Origin: an uncultured Sphingomonadales bacterium
GTDB lineage: Bacteria; Pseudomonadota; Alphaproteobacteria; Sphingomonadales; Sphingomonadaceae
Direction: 5' to 3'
DNA: 17,535 bases
NCBI GenBank assembly: GCA_903868655.1
Contig: CAIPWG010000426.1
Span: forward strand, 1-17,535
The position numbers were made by a program, and so were the translations under genes. Below are positions 7,931 through 17,535 of the stretch, one piece after another. How positions within the stretch are numbered: position 1 is the first letter of the stretch; the number at the start of each line of letters is the position of its first letter. Under the pieces are notes generated by a model, which worked only from the letters and a program-made list of their open reading frames with translations, did no database searches and was not told the DNA's origin.

Positions 7931-9231
7931 GCAGGCACCGGGGTCGCACGCAGTTTGCGCCGAATGCTCAACGGCGCGCTTTCGGGCATGAACAGCATCG
8001 CCCCCAGCCCCATGCAGGCAATGCCCATGAGGTACCAGGCCAGCACTGCCGGATTGCCGGTCTTGTGCAGCAGCCATGCCAGGTTGAGCTGGGTCGTACC
8101 GCCCATTGTCGTCACGGGGATGGTGTAGACCAGCGCGAAGGCGCGTGCACGCATTCGGCGCGGCAAGCTCTCGCTCACAGCAGTAAACGCAGCGGAAAAC
8201 GGCATCGTGCCAAGGCCTGACAGGACGATGTTCAGAGTGAGAAACGCGGCCACCGTGGGAGCAGCCAGAAACCACGTAAACATCGGCATGATCAGCACCA
8301 CAAATGCCAATTGGGGCCAGATCATGGCGGGTCTGCGTCCGACCCTGTCACTCATCCAACCGCCGATGATCGCGGTGATCATACCAGCAGCATTGTTGGC
8401 GAGATCGCCCGCCATCCCGACCCAGGTGGGCAGATGCAGCGTGTTTTGCGCGAAGGTCGCCATATAGAGGAAGATATACGTGGTCGTCGTGCCCGCGCCG
8501 ATGATCAACATGCCCAACACGACTATGCGCCAGAACCCGGCGGATGTTGCGCTTAATTCCTCAGCCTCGGTCATCGGTGCGTCGTGGTGTGTAGGATGAT
8601 CGGGTAGGCTGCGGCGAATGATCAGCGCAAACGGCAGGATGCTGGTGCCAAGCAGCAAAGCGATGCGCCAACCATAGCGGCCCAGCTGATCATCATTGAG
8701 CCAAAGGCTGAGTAGAAACGCGACCAGCGCGCCCACGGTGAACGCGATCATCTGGCTGGAGTTCTGCCAGCTGGAGGCCCAGCCGCGCTTTTCGGGCGGG
8801 ACGGACTCCAGCATATAAGTCGTCGCCGCACCGACTTCGCCGCCCAAAGCGAAACCCTGACACAGGCGGGCTGCAATCGCCAGAATGGGCGCAGCAATGC
8901 CGATGGTGGCATAGCCCGGCGTGCAGGCGAGCGTAACAATGCCGATGCCCATCATTAGCAGCGACAGAAACATGCCGTTTTTGCGCCCATGCCGATCGGC
9001 ATATCCGCCAATCACCCATGCCCCGACAGGCCGCGCGATGAAGCCCGCACCAAACGTGGCAAGCGATCCCATGAGGCGGAGATAGCCGCTGCTGGAGGGA
9101 AAAAACGTGTGTCCGATCTGGATCGCGAAATAGGCGTACGTGACGAAATCATAGAATTCGAGCGCGTTGCCACATGTCGCCGCGACGATTGCGCGCCGTG
9201 CCAGTTTCGGATCGGGCGAGGGCGCGTGCAT
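7915..9231 (-). CDS. MFS transporter, metabolite:H+ symporter (MHS) type
   Basis: A 438-residue membrane protein with about 12 hydrophobic segments. It belongs to the MHS branch of the MFS, whose known members import citrate, alpha-ketoglutarate, shikimate, proline or betaine with protons. Branch features: EFYDFVTYAYFA after TM1 entry (25-36), motif A GGYADRHGRK at 75-84, RLCQGFALGGEVGAAT at 122-137, and the repeated loop GGWMSDRVGRR at 290-300. The substrate cannot be assigned. The start ATG 9231 has AAAGGA a few bases upstream, and a promoter-like pair of boxes lies at 9257-9285. The last 16 bases overlap, tail to tail, the end of the NamZ-like gene. Confidence 0.88.
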   Translation of the reverse strand: MHAPSPDPKLARRAIVAATCGNALEFYDFVTYAYFAIQIGHTFFPSSSGYLRLMGSLATFGAGFIARPVGAWVIGGYADRHGRKNGMFLSLLMMGIGIVTLACTPGYATIGIAAPILAIAARLCQGFALGGEVGAATTYMLESVPPEKRGWASSWQNSSQMIAFTVGALVAFLLSLWLNDDQLGRYGWRIALLLGTSILPFALIIRRSLPDHPTHHDAPMTEAEELSATSAGFWRIVVLGMLIIGAGTTTTYIFLYMATFAQNTLHLPTWVGMAGDLANNAAGMITAIIGGWMSDRVGRRPAMIWPQLAFVVLIMPMFTWFLAAPTVAAFLTLNIVLSGLGTMPFSAAFTAVSESLPRRMRARAFALVYTIPVTTMGGTTQLNLAWLLHKTGNPAVLAWYLMGIACMGLGAMLFMPESAPLSIRRKLRATPVPAQYSR

Positions 9232-9256
9232 TCAGGTCCTTTCGCGGGTTTGCCGC

Positions 9257-9285
9257 ATTAGTCCGTGCGCTGCGCCTCAGGTCAA
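9257..9285 (-). promoter_or_regulatory. Candidate sigma-70 promoter for the MHS transporter gene
   Basis: On the minus strand TTGACC (9280-9285) is followed by exactly 17 bases and then ACTAAT (9257-9262), a 5/6 and 4/6 match to the -35 and -10 consensus, 26 bases before the start codon. It would allow the transporter gene to be transcribed apart from the MoxR-GFA-VWA genes upstream. Confidence 0.45.
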
Positions 9286-9293
9286 GGTGCGGA

Positions 9294-10475
9294 TCAACCC
9301 TTTTTCCGGGTCAGTTCGCGCATCGCCGCATCCAGCCCGCCCAGGGTCAGCGGGTGCATCGATCCGCCGACCAGATCTTTGATCATCTTGGTCGATTGGG
9401 AATAGGTCCACTGCTTTTCAGGCACGGGATTGAGCCAGACTGTCGCAGGGTAAGTCTGCGCCACGCGATGTAACCAGACCGCGCCGGCCTCTTCGTTGAA
9501 ATGTTCGACCGAGCCGCCGGGATGGGTGATTTCATAGGGGCTCATCGCCGCATCGCCGACGAAGATCGCTTTGTAATCATGCCCGTACTTGTGCAGAATA
9601 TCCCAGGTCGTGGTGCGTTCGGCCCAGCGCCGACGATTGTCTTTCCACACGCCCTCATACAGGCAGTTGTGAAAATAGAAAAATTCCAGGTTTTTGAATT
9701 CCGCCGTCGCAGCGCTGAACAGTTCTTCGACCAGCTTGATGAACGGGTCCATTGATCCGCCGACATCGAGGAACAGCAGCAGCTTGACCGCATTGTGCCG
9801 TTCGGGGCGCATGCGGATATCGAGCCAGCCCTGTCGCGCGGTGCCTTCGATCGTGGCATCCAGATCCAGTTCGTCTGCCGCGCCTTCGCGCGCAAAGCGG
9901 CGTAAGCGGCGCAGTGCCACCTTGATATTGCGTGTGCCCAGTTCGCGGGTGTTGTCCAGGTTCTGGAACTCGCGCTTTTCCCAGACCTTGATCGCCTTGC
10001 CGTGCTTGCTTTCTCCGCCGATGCGAACGCCTTCGGGGTTATAGCCCGAATTGCCGAACGGGCTCGTGCCACCGGTGCCAACCCATTTGTTGCCGCCCTG
10101 ATGGCGCTTTTCCTGTTCTTCGAGCCGCTTTTTCAGCGTCTCCATAATCTCGTCCCACGATCCGAGTTTTTCGATCGCGGCCATTTCCTCTTCGGTCAGG
10201 AATTTTTCGGCAACCGCTTTCAACCAGTCTTCGGGCACATCGACCGGGCGCTGGCCGTAATCAGACAGAAGCCCCTTGAACACTTTGTTGAACACCTGAT
10301 CAAACCGATCAAGCAGCCCTTCGTCTTTCACAAAGGTAGCGCGCGAAAGATAATAGAACGCCTCTGGCGTGCGATCGATCACTTCTTTGTCGAGCGCCTC
10401 AAGCAGCACCAGATGCTCCTTGAAACTGGCCGAGATCCCGGCCGCACGCAGTTCGTCGACGAAGTTGAAAAACAT
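9294..10475 (-). CDS. VWA (CoxE-like) domain protein
   Basis: A 393-residue, soluble-looking protein with a C-terminal von Willebrand factor A domain of the CoxE-like type, normally partnered with a MoxR AAA+ ATPase. The N-terminal half is largely helical and charged (about 1-125, with KKRLEEQEKRHQ), followed by a Gly-rich linker (about 127-158). The VWA domain has the metal-site motif DVGGSMD at 237-243 (a DxSxS variant in which Gly replaces the middle Ser) and a second acidic residue in IFVGDAAMS (D308). Such pairs act as chaperones in metal insertion or protein-complex remodelling; the client is unknown here. Start ATG 10475 is 6 bases beyond the GFA gene stop, so it is co-transcribed with GFA and moxR. 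Confidence 0.88.
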   Translation of the reverse strand: MFFNFVDELRAAGISASFKEHLVLLEALDKEVIDRTPEAFYYLSRATFVKDEGLLDRFDQVFNKVFKGLLSDYGQRPVDVPEDWLKAVAEKFLTEEEMAAIEKLGSWDEIMETLKKRLEEQEKRHQGGNKWVGTGGTSPFGNSGYNPEGVRIGGESKHGKAIKVWEKREFQNLDNTRELGTRNIKVALRRLRRFAREGAADELDLDATIEGTARQGWLDIRMRPERHNAVKLLLFLDVGGSMDPFIKLVEELFSAATAEFKNLEFFYFHNCLYEGVWKDNRRRWAERTTTWDILHKYGHDYKAIFVGDAAMSPYEITHPGGSVEHFNEEAGAVWLHRVAQTYPATVWLNPVPEKQWTYSQSTKMIKDLVGGSMHPLTLGGLDAAMRELTRKKG

Positions 10476-10481
10476 GTCGGT

Positions 10482-10910
10482 TCAGCCTTGTGGATGTGGC
10501 GCCGGGGCAGGGGGTTGGCGGGGGAACTTTTCAAGCTTTGCGTCAAAGACTGCCCACGCTGGCGCGTCATCGGTCCAGATCACCGCTTGGGGAACGATGT
10601 CGTGCGGTTGATCGATAATGCCGAGGCGAACGGTTTTGATCTGCGGTCGCGCAGAGCTCTGCGCAAAGACTTGCGTGCCGCAGGTGGCGCAAAAATGAAA
10701 CGTCAGCGTATTGCCACTCGCCGCTGCCCACGAAGCCGAACCGAGCGATCCTTCGATCTGCACCGATTCTGCGGGAAACATTGCATTGTTGGTGGGGCCA
10801 CCCGACGCAATCGTCTGACACTGCCGACACCAGCACTGGCGTGACAGCAGCGGTCGCGCACTGATTTGCAAAGTCACCGCGCCACAGGCGCAGCGCCCGG
10901 CATAGCCCAT
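10482..10910 (-). CDS. GFA family zinc-binding protein
   Basis: A 142-residue protein of the GFA (glutathione-dependent formaldehyde-activating enzyme-like, Mss4-like) family. The zinc-ligand pattern is complete: C7-A-C9, C26-W-C28 with C31, and C74-A-T-C77 in FHFCATCGTQVF. Most members have no proven reaction, and the formaldehyde role applies to only a few, so no substrate is assigned. Start ATG 10910 is chosen because a minus-strand GGAGG lies seven bases upstream; a GTG one codon earlier is possible. The Pro-rich tail (RQPPAPAPHPQG) is not typical of the core domain. It sits between moxR (30 bases upstream) and the VWA gene (6 bases downstream), in the same direction. Confidence 0.87.
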   Translation of the reverse strand: MGYAGRCACGAVTLQISARPLLSRQCWCRQCQTIASGGPTNNAMFPAESVQIEGSLGSASWAAASGNTLTFHFCATCGTQVFAQSSARPQIKTVRLGIIDQPHDIVPQAVIWTDDAPAWAVFDAKLEKFPRQPPAPAPHPQG

Positions 10911-10940
10911 CACCCATCCTCCTGCACGGCTGAAGCAGTG

Positions 10941-11783
10941 TCAGCCGTTGCGCCGTGCCATGAACGCCAACCGTTCGAACAGCATGATGTCCTGTTCGTT
11001 TTTCAGCAAGGCGCCATGCAGCGGGGGGATCGCCTTGGTTGGATCGCGGTTCTGCAACACGTCCAGCGGCATGTCTTCGTTGAGCAGCAGTTTCAGCCAG
11101 TCGAGCAATTCCGACGTGCTGGGCTTCTTCTTCAGGCCCGGCACATCGCGTACCTCGTAAAACACTTCGAGTGCCTTGGCGATCAGCGTGCGCTGGATGC
11201 CGGGGAAGTGCACGTCGATAATTGCCTGCATCGTGTCGCGATCGGGAAACTTGATATAGTGGAAAAAACACCGGCGCAGGAACGCGTCAGGCAGTTCCTT
11301 TTCGTTGTTCGACGTGATCACCACGATCGGGCGTTCGGCGGCGGTGATCCGTTCTTGCGTTTCATAAACGTCAAAGCTCATGCGATCGAGTTCCTGCAAC
11401 AGATCGTTGGGAAACTCGATATCGGCCTTGTCGATCTCGTCGATCAGCAGCACGGGCAGCTCGGGTGCGGTGAACGCCTCCCACAGCTTGCCCTTTTTGA
11501 TGTAGTTGCGAATGTCGTGAACGCGTTCATCGCCCAACTGACCGTCGCGCAGGCGCGCCACGGCGTCGTATTCATACAGGCCCTGTTGCGCCTTGGTGGT
11601 CGATTTCACGTTCCATTCGATCAGTGGTGCGCCGACCGCCTTGGCGATTTCATGCGCCAGCACGGTTTTGCCGGTGCCGGGTTCGCCCTTCACCAGCAAG
11701 GGGCGCCGCAACAACACGGCGGCGTTGACCGCAACTTTCAGATCATCGGTGGCGACGTAATTGCGGGTGCCTTCGAAACGCAT
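10941..11783 (-). CDS. MoxR family AAA+ ATPase
   Basis: Cytoplasmic AAA+ ATPase thought to remodel or activate protein complexes together with VWA partners. It has 280 residues from the chosen start. Walker A is GEPGTGKT at 33-40, Walker B LLIDEID at 112-118, sensor 1 ITSNNE at 156-161, and the arginine finger region FLRRCFF near 168-174. ATG 11783 (MRFEGTRNYVATDD) is preferred over ATG 11801 because AGGA lies eight bases before it and homologues typically begin at MRFEGT. It is the first gene of the moxR-GFA-VWA cluster and diverges from the TonB-like gene. Confidence 0.92.
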   Translation of the reverse strand: MRFEGTRNYVATDDLKVAVNAAVLLRRPLLVKGEPGTGKTVLAHEIAKAVGAPLIEWNVKSTTKAQQGLYEYDAVARLRDGQLGDERVHDIRNYIKKGKLWEAFTAPELPVLLIDEIDKADIEFPNDLLQELDRMSFDVYETQERITAAERPIVVITSNNEKELPDAFLRRCFFHYIKFPDRDTMQAIIDVHFPGIQRTLIAKALEVFYEVRDVPGLKKKPSTSELLDWLKLLLNEDMPLDVLQNRDPTKAIPPLHGALLKNEQDIMLFERLAFMARRNG

Positions 11784-11865
11784 CGAACTGTCCTGACCCA
11801 TTTAACCAAGTGATTAAGCGTATCGCCCCAAAGCCGCCTCGGCAAGAGCTGTCGCAAAAAGTCGC

Positions 11866-11928
11866 AAGCCCTGCAAAACGGTTGCATCCATGCCGGGGCC
11901 TTGGCAGGGCTTTGTGCAGGGGGCTTGC
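11866..11928. repeat. Mutually exclusive inverted repeats between moxR and the TonB-like gene
   Basis: AAGCCCTGC (11866-11874) can pair perfectly with GCAGGGCTT (11904-11912). The slightly longer GCAAGCCCTGCA (11864-11875) can instead pair with TGCAGGGGGCTTGC (11915-11928) with two extra G bases. The region is the divergent leader of both genes. An RNA switch or a protein site is possible, but no known riboswitch pattern is recognisable. Confidence 0.3.
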
Positions 11929-11951
11929 GGTTTGAAACGTTTTGACGGGTG

Positions 11952-12770
11952 ATGGACTCTTCCCTGACACCAATTGAACTTGTTGCGGATTTGGGCAGCG
12001 AGGGGCCAAGCCGTTATGGCGCCCCGCGCGAAAACCGTTTGGTCTCGGCGCTGTTGGCGCTGGGTGTCTGTGCGTTGTTGCTGCTTGCGTTGATCTCCAT
12101 GGCGATTGTGCGTGAAGAAGGCCACGCGGCCCGGTCGATCCTGACCGCGATGAATTTGGGTCCACCGCCAGGCCAAAAGCAGCCCAACCCCACCAAGCAG
12201 CAGGAATCCGCAAAAACTCAGCCCCGGCAACACCAGGCTCAATCGGTTCCTGCGCCCAAGCTGTTGCCGCATATCGATATCAACAATCCCAACAAGGTTG
12301 AGTGGCCCGAGGGATTTATCCACACCAGCCATGCGGAAATGGCCGCAGCCGACATCAGCAATATCCATTCATCAGGATCGACCGGCAATGCCAACGCAAG
12401 CGCCGGGGGAGGTGGCCACGGCGGCGGTGAGGGCCAGGGTGGATCGAGCTTTTACAATGTCGATTGGTACCGCAAGCCGCCACGCACCGTGTTTGACAGC
12501 TACATGCGACCGGGGCAGCAAACCGGGCGGATGGCTGAAATAGAATGTCGCATGATTGAAAACTATCATGTCGAAGATTGTCACGAAGTCCGTGAAGAAC
12601 CGCGTGGCACCGGTATGGCACGCGTGATGCGCGAAGCGTCCTGGCAATTCCTGGTGCGGCCACCACGGCTCAATGGAAAGTCGCTCCTGGGGACGCGGGT
12701 GCATATCACCTATACGTTCACCCAACTGGAACGCGAACTGGGTGGGGACAAGACCGGCGAAGCGCCGTGA
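11952..12770 (+). CDS. TonB-like single-pass membrane protein
   Basis: A 272-residue protein with a short cytoplasmic N-terminus, one hydrophobic anchor at about 30-53 (LVSALLALGVCALLLLALIS), a Pro/Gln-rich periplasmic linker (about 70-105), a Gly-rich patch at 151-164, and a C-terminal domain from about 180. That domain resembles TonB C-terminal folds: CRMIENYHVEDC, then EEPRGTGMARVMREAS, PPRLNGKSL and VHITYTFTQL. Two cysteines, C199 and C210, could form a periplasmic disulfide. TonB proteins pass energy from ExbB/ExbD to outer-membrane receptors, but no exbB, exbD or receptor lies in the window, so this may be a specialised or diverged member. ATG 11952 is chosen over the adjacent GTG 11949; the ribosome binding site is weak. 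Confidence 0.72.
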   Translation: MDSSLTPIELVADLGSEGPSRYGAPRENRLVSALLALGVCALLLLALISMAIVREEGHAARSILTAMNLGPPPGQKQPNPTKQQESAKTQPRQHQAQSVPAPKLLPHIDINNPNKVEWPEGFIHTSHAEMAAADISNIHSSGSTGNANASAGGGGHGGGEGQGGSSFYNVDWYRKPPRTVFDSYMRPGQQTGRMAEIECRMIENYHVEDCHEVREEPRGTGMARVMREASWQFLVRPPRLNGKSLLGTRVHITYTFTQLERELGGDKTGEAP

Positions 12771-12829
12771 CTGTTTTCTTGGGACCAATGGACGGTACTC
12801 GGCGGCAAGCCTCGCAATAAAGAACGCGC

Positions 12830-14893
<2,064 letters not shown>

Positions 14894-14904
14894 TTATCCC
14901 GTCT

Positions 14905-16089
14905 TTATTGGTGGTAATCGTTCGCCTGAAAATGTTCAGGCGCGGGCCCGATTTTGACGAAAGTGCCGTTGCTGACCTCGCGGACCTCCATGGCGCGTTC
15001 GGCAACGCCGAATTCGTTGAAACGGAACACCCCGTCGATGCCGATAAAGCCTTGCGGATCATAGAGCTTGGCCGTGGGAAACAGCGTGCCCGTCTTCCAG
15101 CTGCGCGCGACATTCAGAGTCAAAAGCACCGAGTCATAGCCCAAGGTGGCAATACGCGGCGGATGGTTGGCAAAGCGCGAGGTATAAGACCGGTCGAATT
15201 GGCCAAAGCGATCATCGGAAACGGTGGCAAACCATGCCCCATGCAGCGCCTTGCTTTGCGCCACGGCACTTTCGCCTGCCCACAATTCGGTGCCAAGCAG
15301 CCGTACGCCGGCGGCAAATGGCGCGGCATAAGTCGCGATGCGTGCGCCATCCGCGATCAGGATCGCATCGACCTGGCCTTTGGCTTTGACCCTGCGGATC
15401 GCGCTGCCGACCGAAGTGTTGGTGCGTTCGTATGTTTCGACATCGGTAAGGCGGATATTGCTGGTGCGCGCAGCACCCGACAGTCCCGTAGCAACACGCT
15501 GGCCATACGTGCCGCTCGGTATGATCGCGCCGACGGCGGTTACGCCATGCGCGCGGGCGTAAGCCAGCACGCGCGCCACCGATTGACCGGGCACCTGGCC
15601 AAACACAAACACATCGCGCGCAGCAACATCAGCATCGCTGGAATAGGTGATCATCGGCACCCGTGCCGGGCGCGCCACGGCAACCACAGCGTTGACATCT
15701 TCGGCATTCAGCGGGCCGAGGATCAGCTTGTTGCCATCGCCGATAGCTTTGGCCGCGGCCGGGCCCGCGCCATTGGCGGTGTCATACGTGGTGATCCGCA
15801 GGTTCTGTGCATTCGTGTCGAGCAGGGCCTTGGTTGTGGCATTGGCAATGGCTTGCCCGACATTGGCATAAGTACCGGTCATCGGTACCAGCAGGGCAAC
15901 CCGATGGCGATCGCTGTCAGTGGGCAGGATGTTGGCTTGCGGTGCGGATTCGACCGGGCGTTGCACCGGGGCTTGCACTTTTTCCTTGGGCACGACCGCG
16001 CAGCCCGCCAGCAGCGAAAGCCCGCCAATGATCGCCACGCGCCACACGAGCGTGCCGCGGGCCTTGGCAATGGAGCTGTGGGTGATCAT
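14905..16089 (-). CDS. Penicillin-binding protein activator, LpoA-like lipoprotein
   Basis: A 394-residue lipoprotein with a periplasmic-binding-protein fold (Peripla_BP_6 type) related to the C-terminal part of LpoA, which stimulates peptidoglycan synthase PBP1A. The N-terminus shows a signal peptide with lipobox LLAGC, cysteine 30 being the lipidation site; residue +2 is Ala, which fits outer-membrane sorting. The periplasmic fold begins around VALLVPMTGTYANVGQA (64-80), and ILGPLNAEDV (123-132) and MITYSSDADVA (146-156) match the binding-cleft pattern. It lacks the N-terminal TPR domain of E. coli LpoA. ATG 16089 is chosen because it places the signal peptide at the start and has GAGG seven bases upstream. 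It lies next to rsmI in the divergent arrangement common in proteobacteria, and is 62 bases upstream of parE on the same strand. Confidence 0.87.
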   Translation of the reverse strand: MITHSSIAKARGTLVWRVAIIGGLSLLAGCAVVPKEKVQAPVQRPVESAPQANILPTDSDRHRVALLVPMTGTYANVGQAIANATTKALLDTNAQNLRITTYDTANGAGPAAAKAIGDGNKLILGPLNAEDVNAVVAVARPARVPMITYSSDADVAARDVFVFGQVPGQSVARVLAYARAHGVTAVGAIIPSGTYGQRVATGLSGAARTSNIRLTDVETYERTNTSVGSAIRRVKAKGQVDAILIADGARIATYAAPFAAGVRLLGTELWAGESAVAQSKALHGAWFATVSDDRFGQFDRSYTSRFANHPPRIATLGYDSVLLTLNVARSWKTGTLFPTAKLYDPQGFIGIDGVFRFNEFGVAERAMEVREVSNGTFVKIGPAPEHFQANDYHQ

Positions 16090-16129
16090 CTGCTTGCCTC
16101 TTTCCCCTGCCCGGGTCCATGTTGGACCG

Positions 16130-17005
16130 ATGGACAACCAAACACTTGAAACACTCTCGCCGGATAACGCCGCGCTGCCTCCGGGCCTCTATATTGTCGC
16201 AACACCGATTGGCAATCTTGGCGATATGACCCGACGCGCCATCGATGTGCTGGGCGCGGTCTCGGCCATAGCCTGCGAAGACACTCGCGTCACGGGTAAG
16301 CTGATGGCGCATCTGGGCCTGAAAAAGCCGTTGCGCCGGTACGACGACCATGCCGATGCGGCTGCGCGCGACGCGCTGATCGACCTGATGCGGCGCGAAC
16401 CCGTGGCTTTGGTATCGGATGCCGGCACACCGCTGATATCCGACCCCGGATACCGACTGGTCCGCGCCGCACAGGCCGAGGGGATTATGGTGACCAGCAT
16501 GCCTGGGCCAAGCGCGCTGATTACCGCACTGACACTCGCTGGTCTGCCGACCGACCGTTTTTTGTTTGGCGGGTTTCTGCCCGGCAAGGACAAGGCACGG
16601 GGTGATGTGCTGACCGAACTGGCACCGATTGCCGCCACTTTGGTGTTCTATGATACCGGGCCACGGCTCGCCGATACGCTTGATGCAATGGCGCAGCTGC
16701 TGCCGCGCCGCGAGATTGCGGTGGCGCGTGAATTGACCAAACTGTTCGAGGAATGTCGCCGGGGCAGCGCCGAAGAACTGGCCGCACATTATCGCGAACA
16801 TCCCCCGCGCGGTGAAATCGTCGTTCTGGCCGGACCTCCGGTGGCGGCGCCAGCGCCCGATGACGCGGCGATTGATGCGGCTTTGCTGGAGGCGCTGGAT
16901 CGTCTGCCGATGTCGCAGGCGACCAAGGATGTCGCACGCGCGCTTGGGCTTGATCGGCGCGCGCTCTATCGTCGGGCGCTCGAATTGCAGACAGAAGCGC
17001 CATGA
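16130..17005 (+). CDS. rsmI: 16S rRNA (cytidine1402-2'-O)-methyltransferase
   Basis: SAM-dependent methyltransferase of the tetrapyrrole-methylase fold that 2'-O-methylates C1402 in the decoding centre of 16S rRNA. It has 291 residues. Motifs: ATPIGNLGD at 24-32, CEDTR at 49-53, SDAGTPLISDPGY at 96-108, MPGPSA at 124-129 and FLFGGFLP at 144-151. The C-terminal segment SQATKDVARALGLDRRALY is the usual RsmI tail. The start ATG 16130 is the first methionine that gives the family's normal N-terminus; the ribosome binding site (GGACCG) is weak. It diverges from the LpoA-like gene across 40 bases and overlaps yraN by four bases. Confidence 0.95.
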   Translation: MDNQTLETLSPDNAALPPGLYIVATPIGNLGDMTRRAIDVLGAVSAIACEDTRVTGKLMAHLGLKKPLRRYDDHADAAARDALIDLMRREPVALVSDAGTPLISDPGYRLVRAAQAEGIMVTSMPGPSALITALTLAGLPTDRFLFGGFLPGKDKARGDVLTELAPIAATLVFYDTGPRLADTLDAMAQLLPRREIAVARELTKLFEECRRGSAEELAAHYREHPPRGEIVVLAGPPVAAPAPDDAAIDAALLEALDRLPMSQATKDVARALGLDRRALYRRALELQTEAP

Positions 17006-17367
17006 CGCCGGCGCGTCGCGCGGATCGTGATGGTCGTCGTGGCGAAGTCTGGGCGGGGCTTTACCTGATGGCCAAGGGCTATCGCATTGTCGCGCGACGC
17101 CAGCGGATCGGGCATGGGCGCGGTGTGGGCGAAATCGATCTGGTGGCGCGGCGTGGGCGGGTGCTGGCGCTCGTCGAGGTCAAATGGCGGCGTGATGTGG
17201 CGGCTTTTGCCGATGCGGTCGATGCGCGCAGGCTGCAACGTGTGGCCCGCGTCGCAGAGGCGCTGGTGCCACGGATGGCGCGGACCGATGATACCGTGCG
17301 CATCGATGTGATATTGCTTGCGCCGTGGCACTGGCCGCGCCACATCGTCCACGTCTGGCAGCCGTAA
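17002..17367 (+). CDS. yraN: YraN family (UPF0102) endonuclease-like protein
   Basis: A 121-residue member of UPF0102, which has a restriction-endonuclease-like core but no agreed function. The active-site-like residues are present: E15 in the first helix, GEIDLVARR at 43-51 and VEVKWRRD at 58-65, forming a D-ExK pattern (D46, E59, K61). Its ATG overlaps the rsmI TGA (ATGA at 17002-17005), so it is translationally coupled with rsmI; this rsmI-yraN-gshB order is widespread in alphaproteobacteria. Confidence 0.92.
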   Translation: MTPARRADRDGRRGEVWAGLYLMAKGYRIVARRQRIGHGRGVGEIDLVARRGRVLALVEVKWRRDVAAFADAVDARRLQRVARVAEALVPRMARTDDTVRIDVILLAPWHWPRHIVHVWQP

Positions 17368-17398
17368 AGGCGCTGTCTTCAATCAGGAACTTTTGCGC

Positions 17399-17535
17399 AT
17401 GTCGCTACGCGTTGCGGTCCAGATGGATCCCCTTGGTTCGATCAATATTGCCGGGGATTCGACCTTTCATCTCATGCTTTCGGCACAAGCGCGTGGCGCC
17501 GAACAGTGGTATTATGATGTTCGCTCACTTGCCTG
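17399..17535 (+). CDS. gshB: Glutathione synthetase, 5' part only
   Basis: Only the first 45 codons are inside the window. They read MSLRVAVQMDPLGSINIAG, followed by DSTFHLMLSAQARGAEQWYY, which is the characteristic N-terminus of GshB, the ATP-dependent enzyme that joins gamma-glutamylcysteine and glycine. AGGAA lies about ten bases before ATG 17399, and the gene starts 31 bases after yraN, so it is probably in the rsmI-yraN transcript. The ATP-grasp catalytic part lies beyond the window end. Confidence 0.9.
   Translation, partial: MSLRVAVQMDPLGSINIAGDSTFHLMLSAQARGAEQWYYDVRSLA

Noticed and set aside
10866..11813. A 315-codon + strand open frame opposite moxR
   Set aside because: Antisense to an intact MoxR with all AAA+ motifs; no ribosome binding site or recognisable domain.
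11802..11817. A CtrA-like box, TTAA...TTAA, upstream of moxR
   Set aside because: The two TTAA half-sites are separated by eight bases, not the seven of the CtrA consensus; probably chance.

Overview
The window reads as an ordinary chromosomal stretch of an alphaproteobacterium, most likely a member of the Sphingomonadales. The basis is GC-rich coding sequence, the rsmI-yraN-gshB order beside a lipoprotein of the penicillin-binding-protein-activator type, a DOMON-like protein paired with a NamZ/DUF1343 protein, and the protein flavour of TyrRS, ParE and CysK. The genus call is inference. There is no rRNA, tRNA, CRISPR array, insertion sequence or phage gene, and no non-coding stretch longer than about 220 bases.

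Layout, left to right: a methyl-accepting chemotaxis protein (+) whose frame is broken by a TAA at codon 14; a MFS exporter-cysK pair (-); a single-domain PilZ protein (-); tyrS (-); a translationally coupled DOMON-like/NamZ pair (+); a metabolite:H+ symporter-type MFS gene (-) that overlaps namZ tail to tail; a MoxR ATPase - GFA-type zinc protein - VWA protein cluster (-); a TonB-like membrane protein (+); parE (-), broken by a TAA at codon 54; a LpoA-like lipoprotein (-); then rsmI, yraN and the first 45 codons of gshB (+), running off the window.

Functionally the window mixes housekeeping (tyrosyl-tRNA charging, topoisomerase IV, 16S rRNA methylation, cysteine and glutathione synthesis) with envelope and peptidoglycan functions (NamZ-like muramidase, LpoA-like lipoprotein, TonB-like protein) and signalling (chemoreceptor, c-di-GMP binding PilZ). 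The MoxR/VWA pair is a chaperone-type module whose target is not visible here.

The strongest observation is two in-frame nonsense codons in otherwise intact genes. The one in parE falls exactly on the catalytic glutamate of the GHKL ATPase domain. Both can be explained by a single C-to-A change on the + strand, which points to sequence error or a shared mutational cause rather than gene decay. I did not find a convincing undescribed multi-gene defence or mobile system. The best candidates for new biology are the MoxR-GFA-VWA arrangement and the DOMON-NamZ pair.
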